This document shows, one piece after another, positions 21,344 to 30,876 of a DNA stretch of 39,454 nucleotides; positions within the stretch are counted from its first letter, which is position 1, and each line of letters starts with the position of its first letter. This DNA is from Pseudonocardia sp. (GTDB taxonomy: Bacteria; Actinomycetota; Actinomycetes; Mycobacteriales; Pseudonocardiaceae): contig JAFASX010000121.1 of assembly GCA_019244295.1 (NCBI GenBank), positions 1 to 39,454 on the forward strand, read 5' to 3'. The translations under genes were made by a program, and so were the position numbers. Below the pieces are notes generated by a model that saw only the letters and a program-made list of their open reading frames with translations, had not been told where the DNA came from and made no database searches.

Positions 21344-22309
21344 CTACGTGCGGATCGGTTCCGGCTCGTCCAGGGGGGGCAATTCGGAAGCGTCCTCCCT
21401 CGGCCGGCGGACAGCGATCAGGTAAGCCACCGCGCCAAGGAACACCACCGCCGACACCACCACATTGATCCTGATGTCGCCGAACACCAGGGTCGCCTGG
21501 TCGGAGCGCATTAGCTCGATCCAGAACCGGCCGAATGTGTACCCCGCCACGTAGAGCCCGAATGCCCTGCCGTGCCCGAGACGGAACCTGCGGTCGGCCA
21601 CCACCACGATCGCGGCCACCAGCAAGTTCCAGAGAAGCTCGTAGAGAAAAGTTGGGTGTACCGGCGCCCCGATTGGGATGTGGTCCACGGCGACGCCGTT
21701 TATCGAGTCAAGGCTGACACAGCCCAACGGGTCAAGTGGGACACAGCCCGGCTGATTAAGGATAGGATTCGACGTACCCGGCTGCACTCTCACTCTCTGG
21801 TATATCTCGAGGCCCCAGGGCAGTGACGTAGGCCCACCGTAGAGCTCCTGATTGAAGTAGTTACCCAGCCGGCCAATGGCCTGCGCGGTGACGATCGTCG
21901 GGGCCACCGCGTCCGCGAAAAACGGCAGCGGCAGACCTCGCTGCCGGCACGCGATCCAAGCGCCAACACCGCCTAGCGCGACCGCCCCCCAGATACCCAG
22001 CCCGCCCTGCCAGATCTTCAGTGCATCAATGGGGTTCCCGTTAGGGCCGAAGTAGCGCCACCAATCGGTGGCCACGTGGTAGAGCCGGCCGCCAAGAATC
22101 CCGAACGGCACCGCGTACACGGCAATATCCAGCACAGTGCCCGGCCGGCCGCCCCGCGCCACCAGTCGACGCTCGCTCCAGGAGACCGCTACCACGATGC
22201 CAGCAATGATGCAGAGCGCGTAGGCACGGATCGGAAACGGGCCGATGTACCACACCCCTCGGTCCGGGCTGGGAAAGGTGGCGAGAACATCAACCGTCAG
22301 CACGCACAC
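21344..22309 (-). CDS. lgt: Prolipoprotein diacylglyceryl transferase Lgt
   Basis: A 321-residue polytopic membrane enzyme (EC 2.5.1.145) that attaches diacylglyceryl to the lipobox cysteine of prolipoproteins. The Lgt signature GRLGNYFNQELYG lies at 146-158, with IGPFPIRAYALCII near the N-terminus and HPTFLYELLWN at 218-228; about seven hydrophobic segments fit the known topology. Between the GLEIY motif and HPTFLYE the extracytoplasmic loop is longer than usual and contains an imperfect 8-residue duplication (GCVPLDPL / GCVSLDSI). The GTG at 22309 begins 7 bases after the trpA stop; a second GTG two codons on would start at VLTVDV. The trpA-lgt linkage is conserved across actinobacteria. 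Confidence 0.95.
   Translation of the reverse strand: MCVLTVDVLATFPSPDRGVWYIGPFPIRAYALCIIAGIVVAVSWSERRLVARGGRPGTVLDIAVYAVPFGILGGRLYHVATDWWRYFGPNGNPIDALKIWQGGLGIWGAVALGGVGAWIACRQRGLPLPFFADAVAPTIVTAQAIGRLGNYFNQELYGGPTSLPWGLEIYQRVRVQPGTSNPILNQPGCVPLDPLGCVSLDSINGVAVDHIPIGAPVHPTFLYELLWNLLVAAIVVVADRRFRLGHGRAFGLYVAGYTFGRFWIELMRSDQATLVFGDIRINVVVSAVVFLGAVAYLIAVRRPREDASELPPLDEPEPIRT
21705..21749 (-). repeat. Imperfect 21-nt direct repeat in the lgt loop region
   Basis: Two copies, 21705-21725 and 21729-21749, match at 17 of 21 positions and share ACACAGCCC. The 24-nt period encodes eight residues (CVPLDPLG and CVSLDSIN). It is an in-frame expansion of an extracytoplasmic loop. Confidence 0.6.
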
Positions 22310-22316
22310 ACCGCCG

Positions 22317-23111
22317 TTACGCTGGCTGGGTGACCGGCCGGCGAACCCCGGCGGCCAGTTCCTCGGTGAGCGCCCGCAATGCCGGTTCGCCGGACGCAGC
22401 GGCGCTGACCAGCGCCGACCCCACGATCACCGCGTCGGCGAACCCCGCCACAGCGGCGGCTTGTTCACCGGAGCGCACGCCGAGACCGACCCCGATCGGG
22501 AGCGCGGTATGCGGACGGCAGCGGCCGACTAGCTCGGCGGCGGCCGGGCCCAACTTCTCGCGGGCCCCGGTAACCCCCATCACCGAAGACACGTACAGGA
22601 AACCGCTGCTGGCGGCGGCGGTACGGGCGATGCGTTCCTCGGTCGAGGACGGAGCGACCAGGAAGATCCGGTCCAGGCCGTACTCGTGGGATGCCGCGAG
22701 CCACTCCTGTGCCTCGTCCGGAATGAGGTCTGGTGTGATCATGCCCAAGCCGCCGGCCGCGGCCAGGTCGCGGGCGAAGGCCCGCACGCCGTAACGCAGT
22801 ACCGGGTTGTAGTAGGTCATGACCACCGCCCGACCGCCGTCGGCGGCCACTCGCTCCACGACGGTGAACACATCACGTAACCGCACTCCGGCGCGCAGGG
22901 CGGATTCGGTCGCGGCCTGAATCGTCGGGCCGTCCAGCACCGGGTCGGAGTAGGCGACCCCGACCTCGACCAGGTCGGCGCCCGCATCGATCAGTACGCT
23001 CAGCAACCGGGCCGAGTCGTCCACGCTCGGGTAGCCGGCTGGCAAGTACCCCACCAGCGCCGCTCGCCTCTGGCCGCGGCAGTCCGCGAACAGCTCGTCC
23101 AGAGACCTCAC
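22317..23111 (-). CDS. trpA: Tryptophan synthase alpha chain
   Basis: A 264-residue TIM barrel that cleaves indole-3-glycerol phosphate to indole and glyceraldehyde-3-phosphate (EC 4.2.1.20). The catalytic residues fall at their canonical numbers when translation starts at 23111: Glu49 (LVEVG) and Asp60 (YSDPVLDGP). GVTGARE and GVGLGVRS form the phosphate-binding part. The GTG at 23111 overlaps the trpB stop as GTGA; an in-frame codon 21 bases earlier is less likely because of this coupling and the residue numbering. Confidence 0.96.
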   Translation of the reverse strand: MRSLDELFADCRGQRRAALVGYLPAGYPSVDDSARLLSVLIDAGADLVEVGVAYSDPVLDGPTIQAATESALRAGVRLRDVFTVVERVAADGGRAVVMTYYNPVLRYGVRAFARDLAAAGGLGMITPDLIPDEAQEWLAASHEYGLDRIFLVAPSSTEERIARTAAASSGFLYVSSVMGVTGAREKLGPAAAELVGRCRPHTALPIGVGLGVRSGEQAAAVAGFADAVIVGSALVSAAASGEPALRALTEELAAGVRRPVTQPA

Positions 23112-24358
23112 GATTCCACCAGGCCGAACCACTTCGCGGCGGTGTTCACGTCCTTGTCCCCCCGGCCGGACAGATTGATCAGTATGATCGCGTCTGGGCC
23201 GAGCTCCCGGCCCAGACGCAGCGCACCGGCGACCGCGTGCGCGGACTCGATAGCGGGGATGATCCCCTCCGTGCGAGCCAGCAGCGCGAACGCATCCATC
23301 GCCTCAGCGTCGGTCACCGGCTGATAATCGGCCCGGCCGAGATCTTTGAGCAGCGCGTGCTCGGGACCGACCCCCGGGTAGTCCAGCCCAGCGGAGATCG
23401 AGTACGACTCCTGGGTCTGCCCGTCTTCGTCCTGCAGCAGGTAGGACATCGCGCCGTGCAGCGCGCCAGGGCTGCCCTTGGTCAGGGTGGCGCCGTGCCG
23501 GCAGGTCTCCACGCCGTCCCCGCCGGGTTCGTAACCGACCAGCCGCACCCCCGGATCGTCCAGGAACGCATGGAAGATGCCGATCGCGTTGGATCCGCCG
23601 CCAACACACGCGGCCACCGCGCTGGGCAGCCGCCCACAGCGAGCCAGCACCTGCTCACGGGCTTCCAGACCGATAACCCGGTGGAAGTCACGCACCATAA
23701 CCGGGAACGGATGCGGCCCAGCGACCGTGCCAAGCAGGTAGTGGGTGTGTTCCACGTTGGTCACCCAGTCCCGCAGCGCCTCGTTGATCGCATCCTTGAG
23801 AGTGCGCGACCCGGTGCGCACCGGGATCACCTCGGCACCGAGCAAACGCATCCGCGCCACGTTGAGTGCCTGCCGATGCGTGTCCACCTCACCCATGTAG
23901 ACCACGCATTCCAGGCCGAGCAGCGCGGCGGCGGTCGCGGTGGCCACCCCGTGCTGACCGGCGCCGGTCTCCGCGATCACCCGGCTCTTGCCCATCCGCT
24001 TGGTCAGCAAAGCTTGCCCGAGGACATTGTTGATCTTGTGGGACCCGGTGTGGTTGAGGTCTTCCCGCTTGAGCAGCAACCGGGCTCCACCGGCATGTTC
24101 ACCGAGCTTCGGCGCGTCCGTCAGCGGCGAGGGCCGACCGGCGTAGTCTCGCTGCAACCGGTCCAGCTCAGCCAGAAAGTCTGGATCGCTCCGCGCTTTC
24201 TCGTAGAACACCGCCAACTCGTCCAGCGCCGCGATCAACGCCTCAGGGACGAACCGACCCCCGTAGCGGCCGAAATGACCGTGCTCGTCCGGTTCGTGCC
24301 CGCTGCGGATGGACAGCCCAGTACTCGCGGTCACCGTGAGATTCGCCCGCGCGGTCAT
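23108..24358 (-). CDS. trpB: Tryptophan synthase beta chain
   Basis: A 416-residue PLP enzyme that condenses indole, channelled from TrpA, with serine to give tryptophan. Seen: GRFGG-type motif ([14 protein letters not shown]), RPSPLT, the PLP lysine Lys108 in [17 protein letters not shown], and the phosphate-binding [10 protein letters not shown]. Length is normal. It overlaps trpC (ATGA) upstream and trpA (GTGA) downstream. No trpM-like small gene lies between trpC and trpB, unlike in Streptomyces. Confidence 0.97.
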   Translation of the reverse strand: MTARANLTVTASTGLSIRSGHEPDEHGHFGRYGGRFVPEALIAALDELAVFYEKARSDPDFLAELDRLQRDYAGRPSPLTDAPKLGEHAGGARLLLKREDLNHTGSHKINNVLGQALLTKRMGKSRVIAETGAGQHGVATATAAALLGLECVVYMGEVDTHRQALNVARMRLLGAEVIPVRTGSRTLKDAINEALRDWVTNVEHTHYLLGTVAGPHPFPVMVRDFHRVIGLEAREQVLARCGRLPSAVAACVGGGSNAIGIFHAFLDDPGVRLVGYEPGGDGVETCRHGATLTKGSPGALHGAMSYLLQDEDGQTQESYSISAGLDYPGVGPEHALLKDLGRADYQPVTDAEAMDAFALLARTEGIIPAIESAHAVAGALRLGRELGPDAIILINLSGRGDKDVNTAAKWFGLVES

Positions 24359-25164
24359 CGAACGGCCCTTGAACAGGACGGATGAGACCCAGCGGCAACC
24401 AGCTTGGTCACTGCGGCGCGCGGGTCGCCGCTGGTCACCAACCCTTCGCCAACCAGCACGGCGTCCGCGCCGTAGCCGGCGTAGGTAAGCAGATCGCTGG
24501 GGCCACGAACTCCGGACTCGGCCACCCGCAGCACGCTGCTGGGCAGGCCGGGAGCCAACCGGGCGAACACCGAGCGATCAACTTCAAGCGTGTGCAGGTT
24601 GCGGGCGTTCACCCCGATCAACGACGCGCCAGCTTCCAAAGCCCGATCGGCCTCCTCTTCGTTATGCACCTCGACCAGCGCCGTCATCCCGAGCGACTCA
24701 ACTCGATCCAGCAACGAGATCAACACGTTCTGTTCCAGCGCCGCCACAATCAGCAATACCAGGTCCGCGCCGGCCGCCCTGGCCTCGTGCACCTGGTAGG
24801 TACCAACCACGAAATCCTTGCGTAGGATCGGCAGGTCGACCGCCGCCCGCACCGCGACCAGGTCCGCAAGCGAGCCGCCGAACCGCCGACCTTCGGTCAA
24901 CACGCTGATCACGCGGGCGCCACCAGCCGCGTAGTCCATTGCCAACGCCGCCGGGTCGCGGATCTCCGCCAGCGCCCCCTTCGACGGGCTACGCCGTTTC
25001 ACTTCGGCGATCACCCCGATGCCGGGCGCCCTGAGCGCGGCCATTGCGTCCCGAGGAGGTGGGGCGGACGCCGCTGCTCGCTTGACTTCGTCAAAACTTA
25101 TCTGCCTGGTGCGTTTGGTCACATCCTGACGCACGCCGTCCAGGATGGACTCCAGCACGCTCAT
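24355..25164 (-). CDS. trpC: Indole-3-glycerol phosphate synthase
   Basis: A 269-residue TIM barrel (EC 4.1.1.48) that closes the indole ring of CdRP. Motifs: [12 protein letters not shown] at the start, [11 protein letters not shown] with Lys56, [48 protein letters not shown], and AESGVRG. The ATG at 25164 was chosen because it opens the conserved helix and overlaps the stop of the upstream 48-codon ORF as ATGA. Codons further upstream in this frame give non-family sequence. Confidence 0.96.
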   Translation of the reverse strand: MSVLESILDGVRQDVTKRTRQISFDEVKRAAASAPPPRDAMAALRAPGIGVIAEVKRRSPSKGALAEIRDPAALAMDYAAGGARVISVLTEGRRFGGSLADLVAVRAAVDLPILRKDFVVGTYQVHEARAAGADLVLLIVAALEQNVLISLLDRVESLGMTALVEVHNEEEADRALEAGASLIGVNARNLHTLEVDRSVFARLAPGLPSSVLRVAESGVRGPSDLLTYAGYGADAVLVGEGLVTSGDPRAAVTKLVAAGSHPSCSRAVR

Positions 25165-25307
25165 CGCTGACCCACCAGCCGCGAGCCGTGCACGGCCGCG
25201 CCTCGGATCGGTCGGTTGCACTGCTCACGCACGGAAGCGATTCCCCCTTCCGGGTACGGCCTGCTGGCCGGCGGTTGTCGGCACGGGCGAGTGATCGCGC
25301 CGGCCAT
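25161..25307 (-). CDS. Putative 48-residue peptide translationally coupled to trpC
   Basis: A short open frame (begins [13 protein letters not shown], ends RLVGQR) lies between the Trp-associated membrane protein gene and trpC. It has an ATG with CAGGAG 7 bases upstream and ends in an ATGA overlap with the trpC start, the same coupling used throughout this operon. The product is basic and Pro/Arg-rich, has two cysteines (9 and 30), no tryptophan and no membrane segment. It is therefore neither a Trp-rich attenuator leader nor the small HGxxPAAW-type membrane protein often seen beside actinobacterial trp genes. I do not recognise a family. Its role may be only to deliver ribosomes to trpC. Confidence 0.45.
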   Translation of the reverse strand: MAGAITRPCRQPPASRPYPEGGIASVREQCNRPIRGAAVHGSRLVGQR

Positions 25308-25355
25308 AGCTGTACTCCTGAAAAGAAACTGTGTGCAGCATGTTAACCCGCCCGG

Positions 25356-25988
25356 TCAGGCACCCAGGCGAGGGTCCTGGGCGGCACTCGATGGAGCGGT
25401 TGGATCCTCCCCCGCGTCCAGCGCCTCCCACCATGAGCGGTCTCGATCAGGCGACGGTCCATGCGTCCGATCCGGCGCCGAGAACCGCGCGCCGAACCGG
25501 GGCAGCCTAGGCTCCTCGCGAACCATCAACCCGCCGGCGACCAAGAGCGCGCACCCCGCGAACACCGCCAGCAACGGCGCCGGCGTGACGACCAGTGGCT
25601 GGTGGCGCAGCGCATCAAGCGGTATCCCCGGCGGGGGCAACGGAAACGCTGGGGCGATGGATTCTCCAGCCAGCGGGGACGGGCCGAACATCACGAATAC
25701 GGCTTCCGCCGCGACCCAGCCCCCGAGCGCCGCGAGCAGCGCACCCAGTATCCGGCGCACTGGCCCAGACAACGCGAGGACAGCGGCGATCCCGGCCAAC
25801 GCCACCGGTGCCGCCCCGCCCAGAACCGGCCGTACCTGCTCGCCGGAGAACGTGACCGGCACCGCGCCCCGCAGTGGCACTTCCGCGGTGACCCGATACC
25901 AGACCAGAGCCGAAGAAACCCACAGCGCGACGGCCGCCAAACCGAGCGCGCCGCAGACTGATAACAGCGTGCGGCGGCCGGAGCTCAC
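25356..25988 (-). CDS. Trp biosynthesis-associated membrane protein
   Basis: A 210-residue membrane protein of the family found beside actinobacterial trp genes (TIGR02234 / Trp_oprn_chp type). Hydrophobic segments lie at about 8-29, 58-75, 79-100 and 135-158, with the conserved LVWYRV after the first segment and a soluble C-terminal tail rich in Asp, Pro and Arg ([13 protein letters not shown]). Its biochemical role is unknown. The GTG at 25988 overlaps the trpE stop (GTGA). The frame runs further upstream through the trpE 3' end, but that part only repeats [14 protein letters not shown] out-of-frame sequence. Confidence 0.87.
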   Translation of the reverse strand: MSSGRRTLLSVCGALGLAAVALWVSSALVWYRVTAEVPLRGAVPVTFSGEQVRPVLGGAAPVALAGIAAVLALSGPVRRILGALLAALGGWVAAEAVFVMFGPSPLAGESIAPAFPLPPPGIPLDALRHQPLVVTPAPLLAVFAGCALLVAGGLMVREEPRLPRFGARFSAPDRTHGPSPDRDRSWWEALDAGEDPTAPSSAAQDPRLGA

Positions 25989-27592
25989 GTCGACCCAGTG
26001 CCCATGCGCGAATCCGCAAGCGTCTCCGCGGTGCCCATGCGCGGATCCGCAAGCGTCTCCGCGGTCGCGATGGCGGACAGCACCGCACGCGCCTTGTTCA
26101 GGCACTCGGCATCTTCGGCCACCGGATCGGAGTCAGCCACGATCCCACCCCCGGCCTGCACGTACGCTCTACCGTCCCGAACCAGCGCCGTGCGAATCGC
26201 GATCGCGGTGTCCGCATTTCCGGCGAAGTCGAGGTAGCCAACGATACCGCCGTACAACCCACGCCGGGTCGGTTCCAGCCGCTCAATGATTTCCATCGCG
26301 CGCGGCTTGGGCGCTCCGGACAGGGTGCCCGCCGGGAAGCACGCGGTGACCGCGTCGAACGCGTTGCGTCCCTCGGCCAGACGGCCGGTCACCGTGGACA
26401 CCAGGTGCATCACGTGGCTGTACCGCTCCACCTGGAAGAACCCGTGCACCTTCACCGTGCCCGGTACGCACACCCGTCCGAGGTCATTACGCCCGAGGTC
26501 GACCAGCATCACATGCTCGGCCCGCTCCTTCTCGTCGGTGCGCAGGTCCTTCTCCAGCAGCAGGTCCTCTTCCTCGCACGATCCTCGCCACCGGGTGCCC
26601 GCGATCGGATGGGTGGTCGCCTGCCCGTCGCGCACCGTGACCAACGCCTCAGGGCTGGAGCCGACGATGTCGAACCGGTTGCCGTCGACGTCGGCCAGCC
26701 GCAGCAGGTACATGTACGGGCTGGGATTGGTGGCCCGCAATACCCGGTAGACATCCAGCGAGTCGGCCGAGATCGCGGTTTCGAACCGCTGCGCGACGAC
26801 CACCTGGAACGCCTCACCAGCCAGGATCTCCCGCTTGGCCGCCCGTACAGCTGCGCAATGCTCGTCGAGACTGCGTCGGCGGATGAAGCTCGGCTGGGCA
26901 GGCCGGTAGGTGGCGACAGTGGACGCCGAGGGGCGCGCCAGCTCGGCGGTCATCCGGTGCAGGCGCGTCACCGCGTCGTTGTAGGCGGCATCCACTCGCT
27001 CGGGCGTGTTATCCCAGTTGACCGCGTTCGCGATGAGGGTGACGATCCCCTCGTGGTGGTCCAGGGCAGCGAGGTCGGTGGCTAGCAGCATGACCAGCTC
27101 AGGCAGCCTCAGATCGTCGTGCGCCAGCTCGGGTAGCCGTTCCAATCGACGCACCACGTCGTAGCCGAGGTAACCGACCATTCCGCCGGTCAGCGGCGGC
27201 AGCCCGGGAAGTGGTTTGGTACGTAGCTCCTCGACACAGGCGCGCAACGCGACTAGTGGGTCACCACCAGAGGCCATACCAGCCGGCGGGGCACCCAGCC
27301 ACGTCGCCACACCCTTATGTTCGGTCAACGTCGCCGCGCAGTGCGCGCCGACAAACGACCAACGCGACCAGGAACGGCCGATCTCGGCTGATTCGAGCAG
27401 GAAGGTGCCCGCGCGGTCGGCGGCGAGCTTGCGGTACAACCCTACCGGCGTCTCGTCGTCGGCCAGCAGCCGTCGGACCACCGGGATCACTCGGTGCGCC
27501 GCCGCCAGCTCGCGAAACTGCTGCCTACTTGGCGTCACCGCGCCGAGCTCACCGGTAGACTGGCCGCCCGTACTGATCGTGCCGGCGGTCAC
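25985..27592 (-). CDS. trpE: Anthranilate synthase component I
   Basis: A 535-residue chorismate-utilising enzyme (EC 4.1.3.27, component I) that makes anthranilate with a glutamine amidotransferase partner not present in this window. The tryptophan feedback site LLES is at 65-68. The catalytic half shows the motifs [67 protein letters not shown] and [12 protein letters not shown]. The GTG at 27592 has AGGAG 7 bases upstream. The C-terminus carries an 11-residue duplicated tail ([11 protein letters not shown] then [11 protein letters not shown]) from a 33-bp tandem repeat. It is the first gene of the trp operon and is divergent from a TetR regulator. Confidence 0.96.
   Translation of the reverse strand: MTAGTISTGGQSTGELGAVTPSRQQFRELAAAHRVIPVVRRLLADDETPVGLYRKLAADRAGTFLLESAEIGRSWSRWSFVGAHCAATLTEHKGVATWLGAPPAGMASGGDPLVALRACVEELRTKPLPGLPPLTGGMVGYLGYDVVRRLERLPELAHDDLRLPELVMLLATDLAALDHHEGIVTLIANAVNWDNTPERVDAAYNDAVTRLHRMTAELARPSASTVATYRPAQPSFIRRRSLDEHCAAVRAAKREILAGEAFQVVVAQRFETAISADSLDVYRVLRATNPSPYMYLLRLADVDGNRFDIVGSSPEALVTVRDGQATTHPIAGTRWRGSCEEEDLLLEKDLRTDEKERAEHVMLVDLGRNDLGRVCVPGTVKVHGFFQVERYSHVMHLVSTVTGRLAEGRNAFDAVTACFPAGTLSGAPKPRAMEIIERLEPTRRGLYGGIVGYLDFAGNADTAIAIRTALVRDGRAYVQAGGGIVADSDPVAEDAECLNKARAVLSAIATAETLADPRMGTAETLADSRMGTGST
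25998..26063 (-). repeat. 33-bp tandem duplication at the 3' end of trpE
   Basis: Two 33-nt copies, 25998-26030 and 26031-26063, differ at one position (26011 A versus 26044 G). They add 11 residues in frame to TrpE and also lie directly upstream of the start of the Trp-associated membrane protein, so the start context of that gene is embedded next to the repeat. Confidence 0.92.
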
Positions 27593-27683
27593 GATGTCGC
27601 TCCTGCCACGTAGCTCACTAGGGCATTGTGCCGCCCCGGCAGCCCTGGCGTCGCAAGTGGCTCCCAGCTGAGAAGATGGTCAC

Positions 27684-28310
27684 ATGAGCCGCCCCACGTC
27701 GGCGCGTGAGCCAGACGGCCAGCGGATCCGTCGAAGAGGCCGTCGACCCGCCGGCCAGCAGACCAAGGAGGCGCTGGTCGAAGCCGCCCGTGCTGAGTTC
27801 GCCGAGCGCGGCTTCGACCAGGCTAGGGTACGCTCGATCGCCACGGCCGCCGGAGTGGACCCGGCCATGGTCAACCACTGGTTCGGCGGTAAGGACGGGC
27901 TGTTCATGGCCGCCATGGACTTGCCGATCGACCTCGGTGAGGTGCTGGCTCGTATACTGGATGGCGCTCCCGCGCACACCGGGGAACGGATCGTGCGGAC
28001 GTTCCTTTCGGTATGGGACCCGGTCAGTGGCGGTCCGTTCGCGGCGCTGCTGCGTAGCGTGTCCAGCCACGAGCAAGCCGCCATGCTGGTGCGCGAGTTC
28101 GTCGCCGAGCGGTTGTTCGGCCGACTCGTGGCTACGTTCGACTCCGACCAGCCGAAGCTACGGGCCGCGCTGTGCGCATCACAGGTGGTTGGGCTGGGGA
28201 TGGCCCGCTACGTGATACGAGTGGAACCACTCGCCTCCGCGAAGCCCGAAACGCTGGTAACCGCGATCGGCCCCACCTTGCAGCGCTATCTCACCGGCGA
28301 CCTTTCCTGA
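27684..28310 (+). CDS. TetR-family transcriptional regulator
   Basis: A 208-residue protein. The N-terminal TetR HTH (about 24-72) is clear: TKEALVEAARAEFAERGFDQARVRSIATAAGVDPAMVNHWFGGKDGLF. The C-terminal ligand/dimer domain contains FLSVWD, FAALLRSVSSHEQAA and a terminal helix like the TetR_C7 group. The ATG at 27684 has a purine-rich GAGAAGATGG upstream. It is divergent from trpE with a 91-bp shared gap, so it could regulate itself and possibly the trp operon, but no clear operator palindrome was found in that gap and the ligand is unknown. It converges on pyrD. Confidence 0.88.
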   Translation: MSRPTSAREPDGQRIRRRGRRPAGQQTKEALVEAARAEFAERGFDQARVRSIATAAGVDPAMVNHWFGGKDGLFMAAMDLPIDLGEVLARILDGAPAHTGERIVRTFLSVWDPVSGGPFAALLRSVSSHEQAAMLVREFVAERLFGRLVATFDSDQPKLRAALCASQVVGLGMARYVIRVEPLASAKPETLVTAIGPTLQRYLTGDLS

Positions 28311-28629
28311 GATTTTGTTAGCCTGAAAATGAACGCTTTCTGTGCAAGTCCACCGGAACAGAGGTGCGAGTCTGTGTCCGACGCGCTCCCGAAACCGACG
28401 ATGTTGGTGGACCGCCACCACCGAGCATCTACCCGCTTCTGCGATTACCCATAAATAACGCCGCGCCGATTCCTACCCAGCGCGACAGTTCTACTACACT
28501 ATACCGATGATCAACAGTACATCACGTTGCTTTGACCAAGCTCGTACCACCATGACGTACTGTTGATCACCATCCAGGGACCCGAGCTAGAGGGCTGGAC
28601 AAGGCACGACTCCAGGCCGCCGCCGCTTC
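28311..28629. other. Gene-free convergent gap between the TetR gene and pyrD
   Basis: About 320 bases with no supported gene between two convergent stop codons, more AT-rich than its surroundings. The main visible structure is a long inverted repeat at 28508-28569, listed separately. Confidence 0.6.
28508..28569. repeat. 13-bp perfect inverted repeat with a 36-nt spacer
   Basis: TGATCAACAGTAC (28508-28520) and its exact reverse complement GTACTGTTGATCA (28557-28569) flank 36 nt. The arms are AT-rich compared with the chromosome. The loop is too long for an ordinary terminator, so the pair looks more like the ends of a tiny mobile element, a collapsed insertion-sequence remnant, or a site for a dimeric DNA-binding protein. 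Confidence 0.6.
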
Positions 28630-29739
28630 TTATGGTTTCTCTGTGCGACCATCAACCGTCGAGCCGACAGCCTGGTCGATCGACGTGTAGCCCGCTTGCC
28701 GGAGAAGGCGGGCAAGACCTCGGTGGATCCTGCGTGGCCACAAGGGACCACCATACACGAAGCCGGTGTAGCCCTGCGCGAGCGTCGCGCCGGCCTGAAT
28801 CCGCGCCCAAATATCCTCAGGGCTCTCGATCCCGCCCACCGCCACCAAAACCAGACGATTCCCGACCCGGCCGCGCAACCGGCGCAGCACCGCCAGCGAA
28901 CGCTCCTTAAGCGGTGGCCCGGATACACCTCCCGCACCCAACGCCTGAACCGACGTCGGATCGCTGACGAGCCCCTCGCGTGAGATCGTGGTGTTGGTAG
29001 CGATGATCCCGTCCAATCGCAGTTCCAACGCGAGGTCGGCCACCGCATCGACGTCCTCGTCGGCCAGGTCCGGAGCGATCTTCACCAACAGCGGCACCCG
29101 ACGCGAGCCGACAGTGTCTAGAGCCTCACGCACCCCGGCTAGCAACGGGCGGAGGTGTTCGACGGCCTGCAAGGCACGCAGTCCTGGGGTGTTGGGTGAG
29201 CTGACATTGACCACCATGTAGTCAGCGTGCTCGGCTAGCAGCCTCGCGCTGGCCGCGTAGTCGGCGACAGCTTCGTCCTCCGAGACCCGCTTCGTTTTGC
29301 CGATATTGACGCCCACCGGGACTCGACGGTCACGCCGGCGGCGCAGGCGGTCCGCGACCGCAGCCGCGCCAGTGTTGTTGAACCCCATCCGGTTCAACAA
29401 CGCCCGATCCTCGACCAGGCGGAACAGGCGCGGTCTTGGATTGCCAGGCTGCGATTGCGCGGTCACCGTACCGATCTCCACAAACGTGAAACCGAGCACC
29501 CCGAGCGCATCGGGCCCACGAGCATCCTTATCAAATCCGGCCGCAAGACCAAGCGGACCCGGTAAATCAAGCCCGAGCGCGCGTACACGCAATATTGAAT
29601 CGTGCTGAGCGAGCCACCAGCGCAACAGCCCGCAGACCCCTGGGATCCCCGCAACAACACGGATAACCCGGAAAGCAAAATGATGGACTTCCTCAGCCGG
29701 AAACCACCGGAAGACGATCGAGAACAACAGTCTGTACAT
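28630..29739 (-). CDS. pyrD: Dihydroorotate dehydrogenase (quinone), class 2
   Basis: A 369-residue membrane-associated flavoenzyme (EC 1.3.5.2) that oxidises dihydroorotate to orotate with FMN and passes electrons to quinone. The N-terminal amphipathic membrane helix of class 2 enzymes is visible ([22 protein letters not shown]). Then come [45 protein letters not shown], the catalytic Ser in [11 protein letters not shown] (about 178-188), [13 protein letters not shown] and [11 protein letters not shown]. The ATG at 29739 fits the conserved start. It is not adjacent to other pyr genes, as is usual in actinobacteria for the quinone-linked type. Confidence 0.96.
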   Translation of the reverse strand: MYRLLFSIVFRWFPAEEVHHFAFRVIRVVAGIPGVCGLLRWWLAQHDSILRVRALGLDLPGPLGLAAGFDKDARGPDALGVLGFTFVEIGTVTAQSQPGNPRPRLFRLVEDRALLNRMGFNNTGAAAVADRLRRRRDRRVPVGVNIGKTKRVSEDEAVADYAASARLLAEHADYMVVNVSSPNTPGLRALQAVEHLRPLLAGVREALDTVGSRRVPLLVKIAPDLADEDVDAVADLALELRLDGIIATNTTISREGLVSDPTSVQALGAGGVSGPPLKERSLAVLRRLRGRVGNRLVLVAVGGIESPEDIWARIQAGATLAQGYTGFVYGGPLWPRRIHRGLARLLRQAGYTSIDQAVGSTVDGRTEKP

Positions 29740-29965
29740 AGCATTCCAATCGCGTCCAGCGAAGAGCATCCCTCGTAGCTTTTCGAAACTCGCCGACGCA
29801 ACTCACGCCCGGCCGACAAGTAGATCCATACCGAAATTGACCTACCAAGAAAAGACATCCATTTAGAAACAATCTATAGCGAAGTTCGCAGGGAGCGGAC
29901 TTTACCTCGGAGATCAAACCTGAGGGGATCGCATTACGTATGAGCGCATGACCACGGCGCCGCGA
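29740..29965. other. Gap between hisI and pyrD, probable pyrD promoter region
   Basis: About 226 bases without a gene, AT-rich for this chromosome, between the hisI stop and the pyrD start on the minus strand. A TATAGAT sequence on the minus strand (near 29873-29879) resembles an actinobacterial -10 (TANNNT), but no convincing -35 is present. Confidence 0.35.
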
Positions 29966-30325
29966 TCAATCCGCTTCAAGGTCTATGTCATCAAGCAGGA
30001 TGTCGGTATCGAAACAGGTGTGGGTGCCGGTGTGGCAGGCAGCGCCCTCCTGGTCGACGACCAGCAGCACAGTGTCGCCGTCGCAGTCCAGCCGGACCTC
30101 GTGCACCTTCTGGGTATGCCCGGACGTCTCCCCTTTCACCCAGTACGTCTGGCGACTACGCGAGTAGTAGGTCGCCCTCCGGGTCGCCAAGGTGCGGCGG
30201 AGCGCCTCATCATCCATCCAGGCCACCATCAGTACCTCGCCGGTACCGCGCTGCTGGGCAACCGCGCAGACCAGACCATCGGCGGTGCATTTGAGCCGCG
30301 CGGCGATCTTCGGATCTAGACTCAT
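29966..30325 (-). CDS. hisI: Phosphoribosyl-AMP cyclohydrolase
   Basis: A 119-residue monofunctional HisI (EC 3.5.4.19), the third step of histidine synthesis. The family motifs are complete: [33 protein letters not shown], the metal-binding DCDGD, and [12 protein letters not shown] with the Zn-binding Cys/His residues. There is no fused HisE domain, as usual in actinobacteria. The ATG shares one base with the stop of the upstream membrane protein gene (TGATG). Confidence 0.96.
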   Translation of the reverse strand: MSLDPKIAARLKCTADGLVCAVAQQRGTGEVLMVAWMDDEALRRTLATRRATYYSRSRQTYWVKGETSGHTQKVHEVRLDCDGDTVLLVVDQEGAACHTGTHTCFDTDILLDDIDLEAD

Positions 30326-30876
30326 CAGATTTGCTCCTCCTGGTGACGGGCTACCGCTAGCTCGACCACCGCGGATACCGGGGTCTCAAGCGACGGGGAC
30401 TCCTCGGGCTTCGAGCTCTCTTCAGGCCCTTGGGCCTCGTGTGTTGGCGACGCAAGCTCGACCGCTGAGTCTTCACCACCAAGCTGAGCGGCAGGGTCCA
30501 GCTCAGGCTGGTCGAAGTCACGATTTTCGGTCGCGGTCAGGAGGAACAGCAACACCAATGCCCACCCGTGCACGCACACCAGCACAGCGGAACAGACTCG
30601 TGTCCACAGCGGTCCGCTGTGCAATAACACCAAGGTGTGCGCCAGCATGCCGAAGATCGCCAACGCTTGGGCAGCCGAACGAATCGGATACCACGCGGTG
30701 AACAGCGCGGCTGCGATGAGCAGATCGGTGGCCAACAACACCAGCAACAACGACAGCGCGCCAAACCCGCTCGCCGCGAATACCCGGGGAATACCGGTGG
30801 CAACAAACAGCAGCGCCCCGGCCGCCAGCGTGCTAGCCGCGATCCGCTCGCGACCAAACGCCGCCAATGCGATCAC
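30325..30876 (-). CDS. Small membrane protein of unknown function in the his cluster
   Basis: A 183-residue protein with four predicted membrane segments (about 12-29, 37-60, 67-86, 93-113) and a long acidic, Pro/Glu/Ser-rich cytoplasmic-type tail (from 117 to the end). It overlaps hisF upstream (GTGA) and hisI downstream (TGATG), so it is translated as part of the his operon. Membrane proteins of unknown function at this hisF-hisI position occur in related actinobacteria. I recognise no catalytic motif. Confidence 0.75.
   Translation of the reverse strand: MIALAAFGRERIAASTLAAGALLFVATGIPRVFAASGFGALSLLLVLLATDLLIAAALFTAWYPIRSAAQALAIFGMLAHTLVLLHSGPLWTRVCSAVLVCVHGWALVLLFLLTATENRDFDQPELDPAAQLGGEDSAVELASPTHEAQGPEESSKPEESPSLETPVSAVVELAVARHQEEQI

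Noticed and set aside
23237..24385. 382-codon plus-strand frame opposite trpB
   Set aside because: Antisense shadow of trpB with no recognisable domain.
25225..25340. Alternative frame upstream of trpC ([13 protein letters not shown]...) as a trp leader peptide
   Set aside because: It has no tryptophan codons, its start has no clear ribosome site, and no attenuator-like stem pair follows.
27593..27683. Promoter pair (TTGCGA...CACAAT) for trpE in the TetR-trpE gap
   Set aside because: The spacing of about 20 nt is too long and the hexamers are weak, so no promoter feature was recorded.
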